Assembly: GCF_000735525.1 (NCBI RefSeq)
Contig: NZ_JMPR01000028.1
Coordinates: forward strand, 1-64,000
Reading direction: 5' to 3'
Origin: Tatumella ptyseos ATCC 33301
Lineage (GTDB): Bacteria > Pseudomonadota > Gammaproteobacteria > Enterobacterales > Enterobacteriaceae
Length of the DNA: 64,000 nt
The notes under the pieces are model-generated. The model was not told where the DNA came from, did no database searches, and was given only the letters and a program-made list of their open reading frames with translations. A program made the translations under genes and the position numbers. The first letter of the stretch is position 1. The number at the start of each line of letters is the position of its first letter. Shown here one piece after another: positions 56,039 to 64,000 of the stretch.

Positions 56039-57246
56039 GCGCGTTATGGTTAAGTATTTGTATTATCTTGCTGGCGGCATGTGCTCTGGTGCTCACCAGT
56101 GGCTGGCGTTCCGGGAAAGACACCAGCACTCAGCGCGATCAGCTTAATAAAACGTTTTACCGTCAGCGTCTGAATGAACTGGATGAAGATGAACAGCAGG
56201 GCGTTGTGGCTGAAAAACAGGAGATGATCACCGAATTACAGCAAACGCTGCTGACGGATATTCCTGAACAACAAACGGTTATCCGCCGTAGTTCCGGTCG
56301 CTGGGTGCTCTGGCCGGGACTTATTATTCTGGTACTGGTGACTCTGGGCATGTATCTGAAAACCGGAGGGCTGGCTCAGGTGCTGGCATGGGAGCAGATT
56401 AACGCTCAATACCCTAAGCTTCGTGCTCAGTTAATGAACCCGCAGGATAAAGCGCTGAATATCCGGGAACTGGAAGAGTTTGAGGTGGGTCTGAGAACTT
56501 CACTGCAATCGCATCCTGACAATATAAATGACTGGGCGATGCTGGGACGGTTGGGGATGGTGCTGAATAATACACCGCTTGCCAGCCAGGCGTTCCAGAG
56601 AGCCTTAAAACTGTCACCGAATAACAATGAACTCAAACTGGCTTATGCCAGTGTACTGGTTCGTTCTCAGGACCCTCAGGATAATCGTCAGGCTCAGGTG
56701 ATGCTCAGTAATATGCTGACTGCCGAGCCAAATAGTTTACGCATCTTAAGTTTACTGGCAGCGGTAAACTATACCCAACAAAATTACGATACGGCGATCG
56801 GTTATTGGCAAAAAATGCTGCCATTGCTGCCTGCAAATTCCAAAGAGGCGAACGCAGTAGAGCAGGGGATCGAGCTTGCCCGTACGAATGCAGGGCAACA
56901 AAGCAGTAAACTCACGCTGAATGTGGCCATTTCGCCTACTGCAGAAAAAATGTTAACCCCGAACGGAATATTGTATATTTCAGTGACCGATGGTGTATCT
57001 CCGGTCCCGGTGGCAGTGAAACGCATCCCGCTGAGTCATTTTCCGCTGACTGTTACTCTTGATGACAGCAACGCAATGGTTCAGCAACGTTTACTCTCAG
57101 CACAGCACAATATTCAGGTGAGAGTGCGTATTTCTCGTGACGGAAGTGCGGATCCGCAATCGGGCGACTGGTATGGCCAGACGGGGAAATTACCGTATAA
57201 CGGTCATCAGACGGTCGCTGTGGTGATTAACCAGCAGCAACCCTGA
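56035..57246 (+). CDS. ccmI: CcmI, TPR-domain apocytochrome chaperone
   Basis: The 403-aa protein has two membrane segments (residues about 4-20 and 90-108, WVLWPGLIILVLVTLGMYL), a TPR region (DNINDWAMLGRLGMVLNNTP, NELKLAYASVLVRSQDPQDN) and a C-terminal beta-rich domain (TEKM...VSPVPVAVKRIPLSHFPLTV). It binds apocytochrome c C-termini for the lyase. It is last in the operon and is followed by mlaA. Confidence 0.9.
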   Translation: MSALWLSICIILLAACALVLTSGWRSGKDTSTQRDQLNKTFYRQRLNELDEDEQQGVVAEKQEMITELQQTLLTDIPEQQTVIRRSSGRWVLWPGLIILVLVTLGMYLKTGGLAQVLAWEQINAQYPKLRAQLMNPQDKALNIRELEEFEVGLRTSLQSHPDNINDWAMLGRLGMVLNNTPLASQAFQRALKLSPNNNELKLAYASVLVRSQDPQDNRQAQVMLSNMLTAEPNSLRILSLLAAVNYTQQNYDTAIGYWQKMLPLLPANSKEANAVEQGIELARTNAGQQSSKLTLNVAISPTAEKMLTPNGILYISVTDGVSPVPVAVKRIPLSHFPLTVTLDDSNAMVQQRLLSAQHNIQVRVRISRDGSADPQSGDWYGQTGKLPYNGHQTVAVVINQQQP

Positions 57247-57279
57247 TGGTCTTTCAGATCATTGCACAGGGAGATCAGC

Positions 57280-58125
57280 ATGCATTACCGCCTGACCATT
57301 CTGGGGGTGGCCAGTTTACTGCTGGTAGGGTGTGCCGGAAGTCATCCGGCCACTGAAAAAAATAACCAGGTGATAAAGCCTGAAGCACAGCAGGTTTCGC
57401 AGCCAGTCGCACAGGTGCCTGTTCCGCAGGCGGCATCGGGATCAGCGAATCGCAGTGATCCGCTGGAAAGTTTTAACCGTACCATGTTCAACCTGAACTA
57501 CAACGTGCTGGATCCGTATATTGTGCGTCCGGTGGCGGTTGCGTGGCGGAACTATGTACCGATACCTGCCCGAAACGGGATCAGTAATGCATTGAGTAAC
57601 CTCGATGAGCCTTCAAGCATGGTGAACTATCTGCTGGAAGGAGACGTACATCGTGCGGCTATTCACTTTACCCGTTTCTTCCTGAACTCCACGCTGGGGC
57701 TGGGCGGGTTGATTGATGTGGCCGGTAAAGCCAATCCGGCACTGGCCCGTGAACATGCACAGGGCTTTGGTACTACACTGGGCCATTACGGGGTAGGTTA
57801 CGGTCCGTATGTTGAGTTACCGGGCTATGGCAGCTTTACATTACGTCAGGACGGCGGGGATATGGTCGATGCCCTGTATCCGCCACTCAGCTTTCTGACT
57901 ATCTGGATGTCGGCAGGAAAATGGGTGTTAGAAGGAATTGAGACTCGTGCCGAATTACTGGATTCCGATGGCATGCTGAAACAACAGAGCGATCCTTATG
58001 CCTTTATCCGTAATGCTTACTTCCAGCGTTATGATTTCCTCGCCAATGGCGGTAAGTTGAAACCGGAAGTCAACCCGAACGCCCAGGCCATTCAGGGCGA
58101 CCTGAGCGAGATTGACTCCGATTAA
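57280..58125 (+). CDS. mlaA: MlaA (VacJ), outer-membrane phospholipid-retrieval lipoprotein
   Basis: ATG 57280 (MHYRLTILGVASLLLVGCAG) follows CAGGGAGATCAGC and starts a lipoprotein with lipobox LLVGC. Conserved blocks SDPLESFNRTMFNLNYNVLD, PARNGISNALSNLDEP and LGHYGVGYGPYVELPGYGSF match VacJ/MlaA. It removes mis-located phospholipids from the outer leaflet and passes them to the MlaC/MlaFEDB system. It follows ccmI by 33 bases. In E. coli it lies next to fadL, which is missing here. Confidence 0.95.
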   Translation: MHYRLTILGVASLLLVGCAGSHPATEKNNQVIKPEAQQVSQPVAQVPVPQAASGSANRSDPLESFNRTMFNLNYNVLDPYIVRPVAVAWRNYVPIPARNGISNALSNLDEPSSMVNYLLEGDVHRAAIHFTRFFLNSTLGLGGLIDVAGKANPALAREHAQGFGTTLGHYGVGYGPYVELPGYGSFTLRQDGGDMVDALYPPLSFLTIWMSAGKWVLEGIETRAELLDSDGMLKQQSDPYAFIRNAYFQRYDFLANGGKLKPEVNPNAQAIQGDLSEIDSD

Positions 58126-58151
58126 TTCGCGATCAACGCAGTAGTGTACAG

Positions 58152-58183
58152 ACGGGTCTGAAATTTCAGGCCCGTTTTTTTTG
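58152..58183 (+). terminator. Terminator after mlaA
   Basis: ACGGGTCTGAAATTTCAGGCCCGT followed by TTTTTTT: near-perfect hairpin with a U-tract, ending the ccm-mlaA run. Confidence 0.85.
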
Positions 58184-58415
58184 TGTTATCCCTCTTAATG
58201 TTGATGGCTGCCCCCTGGCTGGCAGTGTTGATCCCGGCTTCCGGAAAAAAGAGTTAACGCTCCCGGCGGGAGATGGCAAAGACTGTCCGGCAGAGGGGTT
58301 GCGGTGGATCAAAGTTTGTGTGCTCTTTGCCGCGAAATCGGGGTTTCGTATAGCTGAGGGGCTCTTTACGGGCGTACACTGTGTTGAGTGATTATTAACT
58401 CTACCGGAGCGCACA
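58184..58415. other. Intergenic region between mlaA and yfcZ
   Basis: About 230 bases with no gene; in E. coli fadL lies here. I see no remnant of it. It probably holds the yfcZ promoter. Confidence 0.55.
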
Positions 58416-58712
58416 ATGACTGATGCGATTAAAAAATGCAGTGCGAATGAGACGGCCGCGTGTTGTTGTATGGATGTCGGCACGGTGATGGACAACAGTG
58501 ACTGCACAGCCGACTGGTCGGCCGTTTATCCCGACAGGGCGGCGGCAGAAGCAGCTCTGGCACAACTCACGTGTAATGCCAGGGCGGTGGAGTCAGAACC
58601 TTGTACCATCGAGAGCGAAATCAGTGAGGGGGCCGATGGGGTTCGTTTACAGGCGACGTTTACCTTCAGCTGTCAGGCCGAGAGTATGATCTTCCAGCTC
58701 GGCCTGCGTTAG
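58416..58712 (+). CDS. yfcZ: YfcZ/YiiS-family protein, 98 aa
   Basis: The product (MTDAIKKCSANETAACCCMD, VGTVMDNSDCTADW, then CTIESEISEGADGVRLQATF) has the cysteine-rich N-terminus and overall pattern of YfcZ, a small cytoplasmic protein of unknown role conserved in enterobacteria. Neighbours agree with E. coli order except for missing fad genes. Confidence 0.88.
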   Translation: MTDAIKKCSANETAACCCMDVGTVMDNSDCTADWSAVYPDRAAAEAALAQLTCNARAVESEPCTIESEISEGADGVRLQATFTFSCQAESMIFQLGLR

Positions 58713-59257
58713 CGGGCTGCCCGCCGGTTTTTCTGCAATATTCAATCTTTGTTACGTTTTGGCTGAAAGCCTGAATATTAACCTGTTCTCCGCGCCGTCC
58801 TGATACGGGGGGCGCGGAGGGTATTTTGTTTTTGCCGCCGGTATTTCAGACAGAGTGACTGACTGTAGAGAGAATACTTTGCTTCCGCGAGGCTCTGTCT
58901 GATGGCCATGGAAGTCACCGTAACCAATCAACGCAATGATTTTTAGAGGTTTTATATGCTGCCGGCCCGGTACTGATGTGGTGCTATGCTGATCCGACAG
59001 CCCACCCATGCAAATATCCTATGCATCCCGTTCACAGACTCTGATAACCTGCAGAACCGGCGTTAACCGGTATTTAATCTCCTTGTTATCCTGTCGGCGG
59101 AATTGCGCCGTATCAATTTAACCGGATATTTGTTGTGCATAAAATGGCCATTCAGTTGACTGCAAGCCGGCCTTTAGGTACAACACCTGCTTCATAACGC
59201 TATGCAGCATGCTGCAGTTCATGAAACCGTTCTTTTTTCAATTAACAGCGGTGTACT
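58713..59257. other. Long intergenic region between yfcZ and sixA
   Basis: About 545 bases without a supported gene, the place where fadI and fadJ are in E. coli. It contains a strong GC hairpin (CTCCGCGCC 58788-58796 with GGCGCGGAG 58811-58819) followed by a T-rich tail, probably the yfcZ terminator. A minus-strand 85-codon frame has no similarity and is not called. Confidence 0.55.
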
Positions 59258-59740
59258 ATGCAAGTTTATATCATGCGTCACGGCGAAGCGGCGCTGGAAG
59301 CGGACAGCGATGCAGCCAGACCTCTGACTCATTGCGGATGCGATGAGTCAAAACAGATGGCACACTGGCTCGATAATCAGGTCGTGGATATTGAGCGCGT
59401 GCTGGTCAGCCCTTACCTTCGGGCCGAACAGACGCTGAAAGTTGTCCGTGAAGGAATGCTTCTGCCGCAGGAAAGCGATGTTTTACCGGAACTGACCCCT
59501 TCAGGCGATGCCGGCAGGGTGGCCCGATACATCGAAGCGCTTGCACATGAAGGCGTTAGCTCTGTTCTGGTGCTCTCTCATTTACCGCTGGTCGGCTATC
59601 TGGTGTCAGAACTTTGTCCGCAGGAAGCTCCCCCGATGTTCGCGACCTCCGGGATTGCTTTGGTCGACTATGACGAACAAACGGCAACAGGCCAGCTGAA
59701 ATGGCAGGTCAGCCCGTCCCGATTGGATAAAGCTATCTGA
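59258..59740 (+). CDS. sixA: SixA phosphohistidine phosphatase
   Basis: The 160-aa protein has the RHG signature (MQVYIMRHGEAALEADSDAA) and the second His in VLVLSHLPLVGYLV. SixA removes phosphate from His residues of phosphotransfer proteins such as PtsO/NPr or ArcB. Length is as in E. coli (161 aa). Confidence 0.94.
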   Translation: MQVYIMRHGEAALEADSDAARPLTHCGCDESKQMAHWLDNQVVDIERVLVSPYLRAEQTLKVVREGMLLPQESDVLPELTPSGDAGRVARYIEALAHEGVSSVLVLSHLPLVGYLVSELCPQEAPPMFATSGIALVDYDEQTATGQLKWQVSPSRLDKAI

Positions 59741-59778
59741 TCTGCCCTGAATTACCGCGGCAGGACGCTGCCGGTGAT

Positions 59779-60330
59779 TCAGGGAAGCTCCGGCGGTTGC
59801 CACTCTTCTGTTTCTATCAATACCAGGATCGCCGCATCCCCTCCGAACAGTTTTGGAGCCTGATGAAACGCCATCACATAGGGATGCTGTGCCAGCCATA
59901 ACGGTGTCTGTTGCTTGAGAATATGTTTGCCGTGCCCGTGCATAATGCTGGCACAGAACAGATGTTCTCTCCGGCAGGCTGCCAGTAATGCCCCCAGCTC
60001 TTTTTTCGCCTGTTGCTGTGTCAGCCCGTGAAGGTCGAGGAAAATCTCCGGTGTGTAATCGCCCCGGCGTAATTTTTTAAGCTCATAGTGACTGACATCG
60101 GCACGAACATACCTTACCGGCCCCTCCTCTGCCAGCAACGGCTGGAATTCGTCGGAAAAATAATGACTGTTATCCGCTTGTTCCGATTGCAGGCGCTTCT
60201 GCGGGATGACTCTGCTTTGCGGGCGTACCGGTGCATGCTGCACAGTATCCTGTTTCAGTTTCCGTGTATCAGACATTAACTGCCGGAACAGTAACTGATC
60301 CTCCTGGCTAAGTGTTTTCTTCGGGTTCAT
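59779..60330 (-). CDS. smrB: SmrB, ribosome-collision endonuclease
   Basis: The 183-aa protein has the basic N-terminal helix and the Smr domain ([40 protein letters not shown]). SmrB cuts mRNA between collided ribosomes. It diverges from prmB, as in E. coli. Confidence 0.94.
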   Translation of the reverse strand: MNPKKTLSQEDQLLFRQLMSDTRKLKQDTVQHAPVRPQSRVIPQKRLQSEQADNSHYFSDEFQPLLAEEGPVRYVRADVSHYELKKLRRGDYTPEIFLDLHGLTQQQAKKELGALLAACRREHLFCASIMHGHGKHILKQQTPLWLAQHPYVMAFHQAPKLFGGDAAILVLIETEEWQPPELP

Positions 60331-60604
60331 AAGATAACTGGCTTTATGATGAGGGAGAGTCTCGTATTTTTCCTGGCTTAAAGGGAAAAAGCAAATGCCT
60401 TTCTGCTCTTCCGTTGTACATTTTCGTTATCAGGTGTTCAGGCACAGAGTTTTTTATGCGCCAAAAAGACCGTTTTTTCAGGGTCAGGTCTCTCTGCGGG
60501 TGGATAAGAGATAAAAGCGGGCTTTTTATTAATACAGCGCTGAATTCTGAGTCACTTCATGGCAAACTATCGCCCGTATTCAGATCTCGTCCCCGGAGGA
60601 CAAA
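60331..60604. other. Intergenic region between smrB and prmB
   Basis: About 274 bases with divergent promoters expected. A 73-codon plus frame overlaps the prmB start and has no similarity, so it is not called. No strong regulatory motif is seen. Confidence 0.5.
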
Positions 60605-61537
60605 GTGGACAAAATTTTCGTTGATGAAGCAGTAAACGAACTGCACACCATTCAGGATATGCTGCGCTGGGCGGTGAGCCGTTTTTCCGCGGCTGATATC
60701 TGGTACGGACACGGTACCGACAATCCCTGGGACGAGGCGGTTCAGCTGGTATTACCGACCCTCTATCTGCCACCTGAATTTCCTGAAGAAATGTATCAGG
60801 CACGCCTGACCCGTAGTGAGAAAAACCGGATAGTGGAGCGGGTGATCCGCCGGGTTAATGATCGGATACCTGTCGCCTATCTGACGAATAAAGCCTGGTT
60901 TTGCGGGCATGAATTTTATGTGGATGAGCGGGTATTAGTCCCGCGTTCGCCGATTGGCGAGCTTATCAGTCAGCGTTTTGCCGGGCTTATTAATCATACC
61001 CCTGAGCGTATTCTGGATATGTGTACCGGGAGTGGTTGTATTGCTATTGCCTGTGCTTATGAATTTCCTGAGGCCGAAGTCGATGCCGCCGATATCTCGC
61101 CGGAGGCACTGGCGGTCACTGAGCAGAATATTGAATCGCACGGCCTGATGCATCAGGTCACACCGCTGCGTTCAGACCTGTTCCGTGAGATCCCCCCGGT
61201 AAAATATGACCTTATCGTCACGAATCCGCCGTATGTGGATGCGGAAGATATGGATGACCTCCCGGGCGAGTACCGCCACGAACCGGAGCTGGGACTGGCT
61301 GCGGGCAGCGATGGCCTGGTGCTGGTGCAACGTATTCTGGCGAATGCGGCAGAATATCTGAGTGAAGACGGTGTACTGATCTGTGAAGTGGGTAACAGCA
61401 TGGTGCATATGATGGAGCAGTATCCGGAGGTGCCCTTTACCTGGCTTGAATTTGAACATGGCGGGGACGGGGTATTTATGCTCGACAGACAGCAATTGGT
61501 TGAGGCGCTTCCGTACTTCAGACAATATCAGTTTTAA
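60605..61537 (+). CDS. prmB: PrmB, ribosomal protein uL3 glutamine methyltransferase
   Basis: The 310-aa protein starts with GTG at 60605 after CGGAGGACAAA ([20 protein letters not shown]). It has the methyltransferase motif I ([20 protein letters not shown]) and NPPY ([13 protein letters not shown]), which holds the Gln side chain. It methylates uL3 on the ribosome. Length equals E. coli PrmB. Confidence 0.95.
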   Translation: MDKIFVDEAVNELHTIQDMLRWAVSRFSAADIWYGHGTDNPWDEAVQLVLPTLYLPPEFPEEMYQARLTRSEKNRIVERVIRRVNDRIPVAYLTNKAWFCGHEFYVDERVLVPRSPIGELISQRFAGLINHTPERILDMCTGSGCIAIACAYEFPEAEVDAADISPEALAVTEQNIESHGLMHQVTPLRSDLFREIPPVKYDLIVTNPPYVDAEDMDDLPGEYRHEPELGLAAGSDGLVLVQRILANAAEYLSEDGVLICEVGNSMVHMMEQYPEVPFTWLEFEHGGDGVFMLDRQQLVEALPYFRQYQF

Positions 61538-61591
61538 TTCCCGGACGGGCCGCTGCCAGGCGGCCTGTGTTTTTTGATACAAGGAACTACC

Positions 61592-62677
61592 ATGGCCGGA
61601 AACAGCATAGGGCAGCTTTTTAAAGTCACCACCTTTGGTGAATCTCATGGGATCGCATTAGGGTGCATCGTCGATGGTGTTCCCCCGGGCATTCCGTTGA
61701 CAGAAGAAGATATTCAGCAGGATCTGGACCGCCGTCGTCCGGGGACGTCCCGTTATACCACTCAGCGCCGTGAGCCGGATCAGGTACGTATTCTGTCCGG
61801 AGTCTTTGAGGGTGTCACCACCGGAACATCTATCGGTCTGCTGATCGAAAATACCGACCAACGTTCGCAGGATTATGGTGCGATAAAAGATCTGTTTCGC
61901 CCGGGACATGCTGACTATACCTATGAGCAAAAATACGGGCTGCGTGATTATCGCGGGGGCGGACGCTCTTCTGCCCGTGAAACGGCGATGCGTGTGGCTG
62001 CCGGCGCTATCGCAAAAAAATATTTGCAGATGAAACACGGTATCGTGGTTCGCGGGTATCTGGCCCAGATGGGCGAAGTGAAGTGTGAACTCCGCGACTG
62101 GCAGCAGGTCGGCCAGAACCCGTTTTTCTCTCCGGATGAAACCACACTGGAAGCCCTGGATGAACTGCTACGCGGTCTGAAGAAAGAAGGGGATTCTATC
62201 GGCGCGAAAGTGACCGTGGTGGCGGAAGGCGTGCCTCCGGGACTGGGTGAACCGGTATTTGATCGTCTGGATGCCGACCTGGCCCATGCACTGATGAGCA
62301 TTAATGCGGTCAAAGGCGTCGAAATCGGTGACGGATTTGCCGTCGTGGAGCAACGCGGCAGCGAACACCGTGATGAAATTCGTCATGAGGGTTTCCTGAG
62401 CAACCATGCCGGTGGCGTTCTTGGCGGGATCAGCAGCGGGCAGACCATTCTGGCGAATCTGGCGCTGAAACCGACGTCCAGCATTACGGTGCCGGGTAAA
62501 ACCATTACCCGGACAGGTGAAGAAGTGGAGATGATCACCAAAGGGCGTCATGACCCTTGTGTCGGGATCCGGGCGGTGCCTATCGCTGAAGCAATGATGG
62601 CTATTACTCTGATGGATCACTTGCTGCGTCACCGCGCCCAGTGTGCCGATGTCACCACCGCCATACCACGCTGGTAA
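61592..62677 (+). CDS. aroC: AroC, chorismate synthase
   Basis: The ATG at 61592 ([20 protein letters not shown]) gives 361 residues as in E. coli; an in-frame ATG six codons upstream is not needed. The family signatures [34 protein letters not shown] and [17 protein letters not shown] are present. It converts EPSP to chorismate with reduced FMN. Confidence 0.97.
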   Translation: MAGNSIGQLFKVTTFGESHGIALGCIVDGVPPGIPLTEEDIQQDLDRRRPGTSRYTTQRREPDQVRILSGVFEGVTTGTSIGLLIENTDQRSQDYGAIKDLFRPGHADYTYEQKYGLRDYRGGGRSSARETAMRVAAGAIAKKYLQMKHGIVVRGYLAQMGEVKCELRDWQQVGQNPFFSPDETTLEALDELLRGLKKEGDSIGAKVTVVAEGVPPGLGEPVFDRLDADLAHALMSINAVKGVEIGDGFAVVEQRGSEHRDEIRHEGFLSNHAGGVLGGISSGQTILANLALKPTSSITVPGKTITRTGEEVEMITKGRHDPCVGIRAVPIAEAMMAITLMDHLLRHRAQCADVTTAIPRW

Positions 62678-62681
62678 TACC

Positions 62682-63506
62682 ATGAAAAAATACGCGCTGG
62701 CTGTTCTGATGTTACTTCTGAAAACCCCGGCAATGGCGGCGGCAACCCCCTGGCAGAGTATTCAGCATCCTGTCAGTGGTGCTCCGCAATCGATAGGCAG
62801 TTTTGCCAATGGTTGCATTATCGGGGCACAGCAACTGCCTCCGGACGCGGCTGATTATCAGGTGATGCGTCCGGATCAGCGGCGCTATTTTGGTCATCCG
62901 GATCTGATCCGCTTTATCCAGCGTTTCTCCGCGAGTGTTGCCGCAGAGGATAACGGAGAAGTGTTGATCGGCGATATGGGAATGGCGGCGGGGGGCCGTT
63001 TCAGTAGCGGTCATGCCAGCCACCAGACCGGTCTGGATGTGGATATCTGGCTTCAGTTACCTGCCCGTCGCTGGACGGCACAACAACTCCTGCATCCGCA
63101 ACCTCTTGACCTGGTCAGTGCCGATGGCAAACATATCGTAGCCAGGCACTGGTCACCCGGCGTGATGCAGATGATCAAGCTGGCCGCTGAAGACCCGGAA
63201 GTCACCCGGATTTTTGTGAACCCGGCGATTAAACAACAGTTGTGTCTGCAGGCGGGCAGTGACAGGGGCTGGCTGCAGAAAGTACGGCCGTGGTTCGGGC
63301 ATCGTGCCCATATGCATGTCCGGTTACGTTGTCCGGCAGGCAGCACGCAATGCCAGGATCAGCCCGCACCGCCTGCCGGGGATGGTTGCGGTGCCGAACT
63401 TGCCAGCTGGTTCCTGCCAGCGAAGCCTTCTGCCAGCTCTCCGGTGAAGCGGACACCTCCGCTGCCGCCGGCCTGCCAGGCTCTGCTCGATAATCACGTT
63501 TTGTAA
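62682..63506 (+). CDS. mepA: MepA, penicillin-insensitive murein endopeptidase
   Basis: ATG 62682 ([20 protein letters not shown]) encodes a signal peptide and a 274-aa LAS-family enzyme. Zinc ligands are visible in [16 protein letters not shown] (His and Asp) and in [13 protein letters not shown] (His-x-His). It cuts D-Ala-mDAP cross-links in the periplasm. It is four bases from aroC. Confidence 0.95.
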   Translation: MKKYALAVLMLLLKTPAMAAATPWQSIQHPVSGAPQSIGSFANGCIIGAQQLPPDAADYQVMRPDQRRYFGHPDLIRFIQRFSASVAAEDNGEVLIGDMGMAAGGRFSSGHASHQTGLDVDIWLQLPARRWTAQQLLHPQPLDLVSADGKHIVARHWSPGVMQMIKLAAEDPEVTRIFVNPAIKQQLCLQAGSDRGWLQKVRPWFGHRAHMHVRLRCPAGSTQCQDQPAPPAGDGCGAELASWFLPAKPSASSPVKRTPPLPPACQALLDNHVL

Positions 63507-63514
63507 GGAACGCT

Positions 63515-64000
63515 ATGGAATGGTTTTTAGTCAGCCCCGTTACGGTTGCGGTACTGTTTATTGTGGCGGTGGCGGCGGCCTTTATTGATTCAATTGCCGG
63601 GGGCGGGGGATTACTGACGGTACCTGCCTTGCTGGCGGCCGGGCTGTCACCGGCGCAGGCACTGGCGACCAATAAACTGCAGTCTGTCGGCGGTTCTTTT
63701 TCGGCCACGCTGTACTTTATCCGGCGCGGAGCGATAAACATTGCTGAACAGCGGCTGAATATCGCCATGACATTTCTCGGTGCGATGTGCGGTGCCATCC
63801 TTATTCAGCATATGCAGCCTAATCTGCTGCGCCAGATCCTGCCTGCGTTTCTGATTGGTATCGGCTTATGGTTTTTATTTATGCCGAAGCTTGGTGAAAA
63901 CGATCGGGCTGCACGGCTAGGGGGCTTACCTTATGCGTTGATTGGCGGCGGCTGCGTAGGCTTTTACGACGGCTTTCTGGGCCCGGGAGCGGGTTCCTTC
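63515..64000 (+). CDS. yfcA: YfcA, TSUP-family membrane transporter, partial
   Basis: The frame begins at ATG 63515 after TAAGGAACGCT and runs past the window end. It has SIAGGGGLLTVPALLAAGLS, ATNKLQSVGGSFSATLYFIR and GGCVGFYDGFLGPGAGSF, all typical of YfcA and the TSUP (sulphite/anion exporter) family. Its natural substrate is unknown. Confidence 0.94.
   Translation, partial: MEWFLVSPVTVAVLFIVAVAAAFIDSIAGGGGLLTVPALLAAGLSPAQALATNKLQSVGGSFSATLYFIRRGAINIAEQRLNIAMTFLGAMCGAILIQHMQPNLLRQILPAFLIGIGLWFLFMPKLGENDRAARLGGLPYALIGGGCVGFYDGFLGPGAGSF

Noticed and set aside
58752-59009. 85-codon minus frame between yfcZ and sixA, considered as a fad remnant
   Set aside because: Nothing in it resembles FadI, FadJ or FadL, and it spans a terminator hairpin.
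62168-62683. 171-codon minus frame opposite aroC
   Set aside because: Antisense shadow of the conserved chorismate synthase gene.
1-64000. CRISPR arrays
   Set aside because: No regular repeat-spacer series was seen; the short repeats found are operators, iterons, arm sites or terS hexamers.

Overview
The window comes from an enterobacterium. The host genes at the right (yfdC, mlaA, yfcZ, sixA, smrB, prmB, aroC, mepA, yfcA) follow the Escherichia coli order, with a complete cytochrome c maturation operon (ccmA to ccmI) placed between yfdC and mlaA. In E. coli, fadL lies between yfcZ and mlaA, and fadI/fadJ lie between sixA and yfcZ. None of them is present here. This gene order and the moderate GC suggest Erwiniaceae (a Tatumella/Pantoea/Erwinia relative), which is an inference and not a species call.

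Positions 1-1245 hold the end of an IS3-family insertion sequence inserted into the remnant of a P4-type integrase. Positions 1246-48574 are a complete-looking lambdoid siphovirus prophage, flanked by a 16-bp direct repeat (atggtgtcccctgcag). The right copy is the 3' end of tRNA-Arg(CCU) (argW, 48560-48634, minus strand). The dead integrase sits next to the left repeat in the same orientation as the live one, so the prophage appears to have integrated between argW and an older argW element.

The prophage reads as a lambda genome with the integration module of HK620/KplE1. The leftward early operon (minus strand, 7746 down to 1335) carries N, many short translationally coupled genes, Bet and exonuclease recombinases, an Ead/Ea22-like gene and, last, torI (the excision factor). 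The integrase intS lies at the opposite end (47245-48399), so in the circular phage attP would lie between torI and intS. The immunity region (8097-10150) has CI, Cro, pL, pR and palindromic operators of the form AATAC-N5-GTATT. A NYN-domain gene occupies the position that rexAB occupies in lambda. The rightward early operon contains cII, O (with an internal iteron-like origin), P, nin genes, a C5-cytosine methyltransferase with a second coding frame inside it, a HNH nuclease and Q. Then come pR', tR', holin, SAR endolysin and Rz/Rz1.

A KilA-N gene preceded by a c4-type antisense RNA and three leftward cargo genes lie before the late structural genes. Those genes encode terminase, a DUF4055 portal, a Mu F-like protein, scaffold, a P22-type coat, neck genes, a tail tube with an Ig-like domain, G/GT chaperones joined by a -1 frameshift at GGGAAAG, tape measure, tail tip, a fused I-J-like protein and two fibre/spike proteins. 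Between the GT gene and the tape measure is a cargo island that resembles a second immunity region: lipoprotein, S24-type repressor, divergent operator, Arc-like repressor, BRO-N antirepressor and a membrane zinc-ribbon protein.

The most interesting candidates are the NYN gene with an intrinsic terminator between its promoter and start codon, the c4/KilA-N switch combined with a separate repressor/Arc/Ant module in the tail genes, the dual-frame methyltransferase gene, and a DUF4145 gene whose start codon overlaps a divergent small gene head to head.
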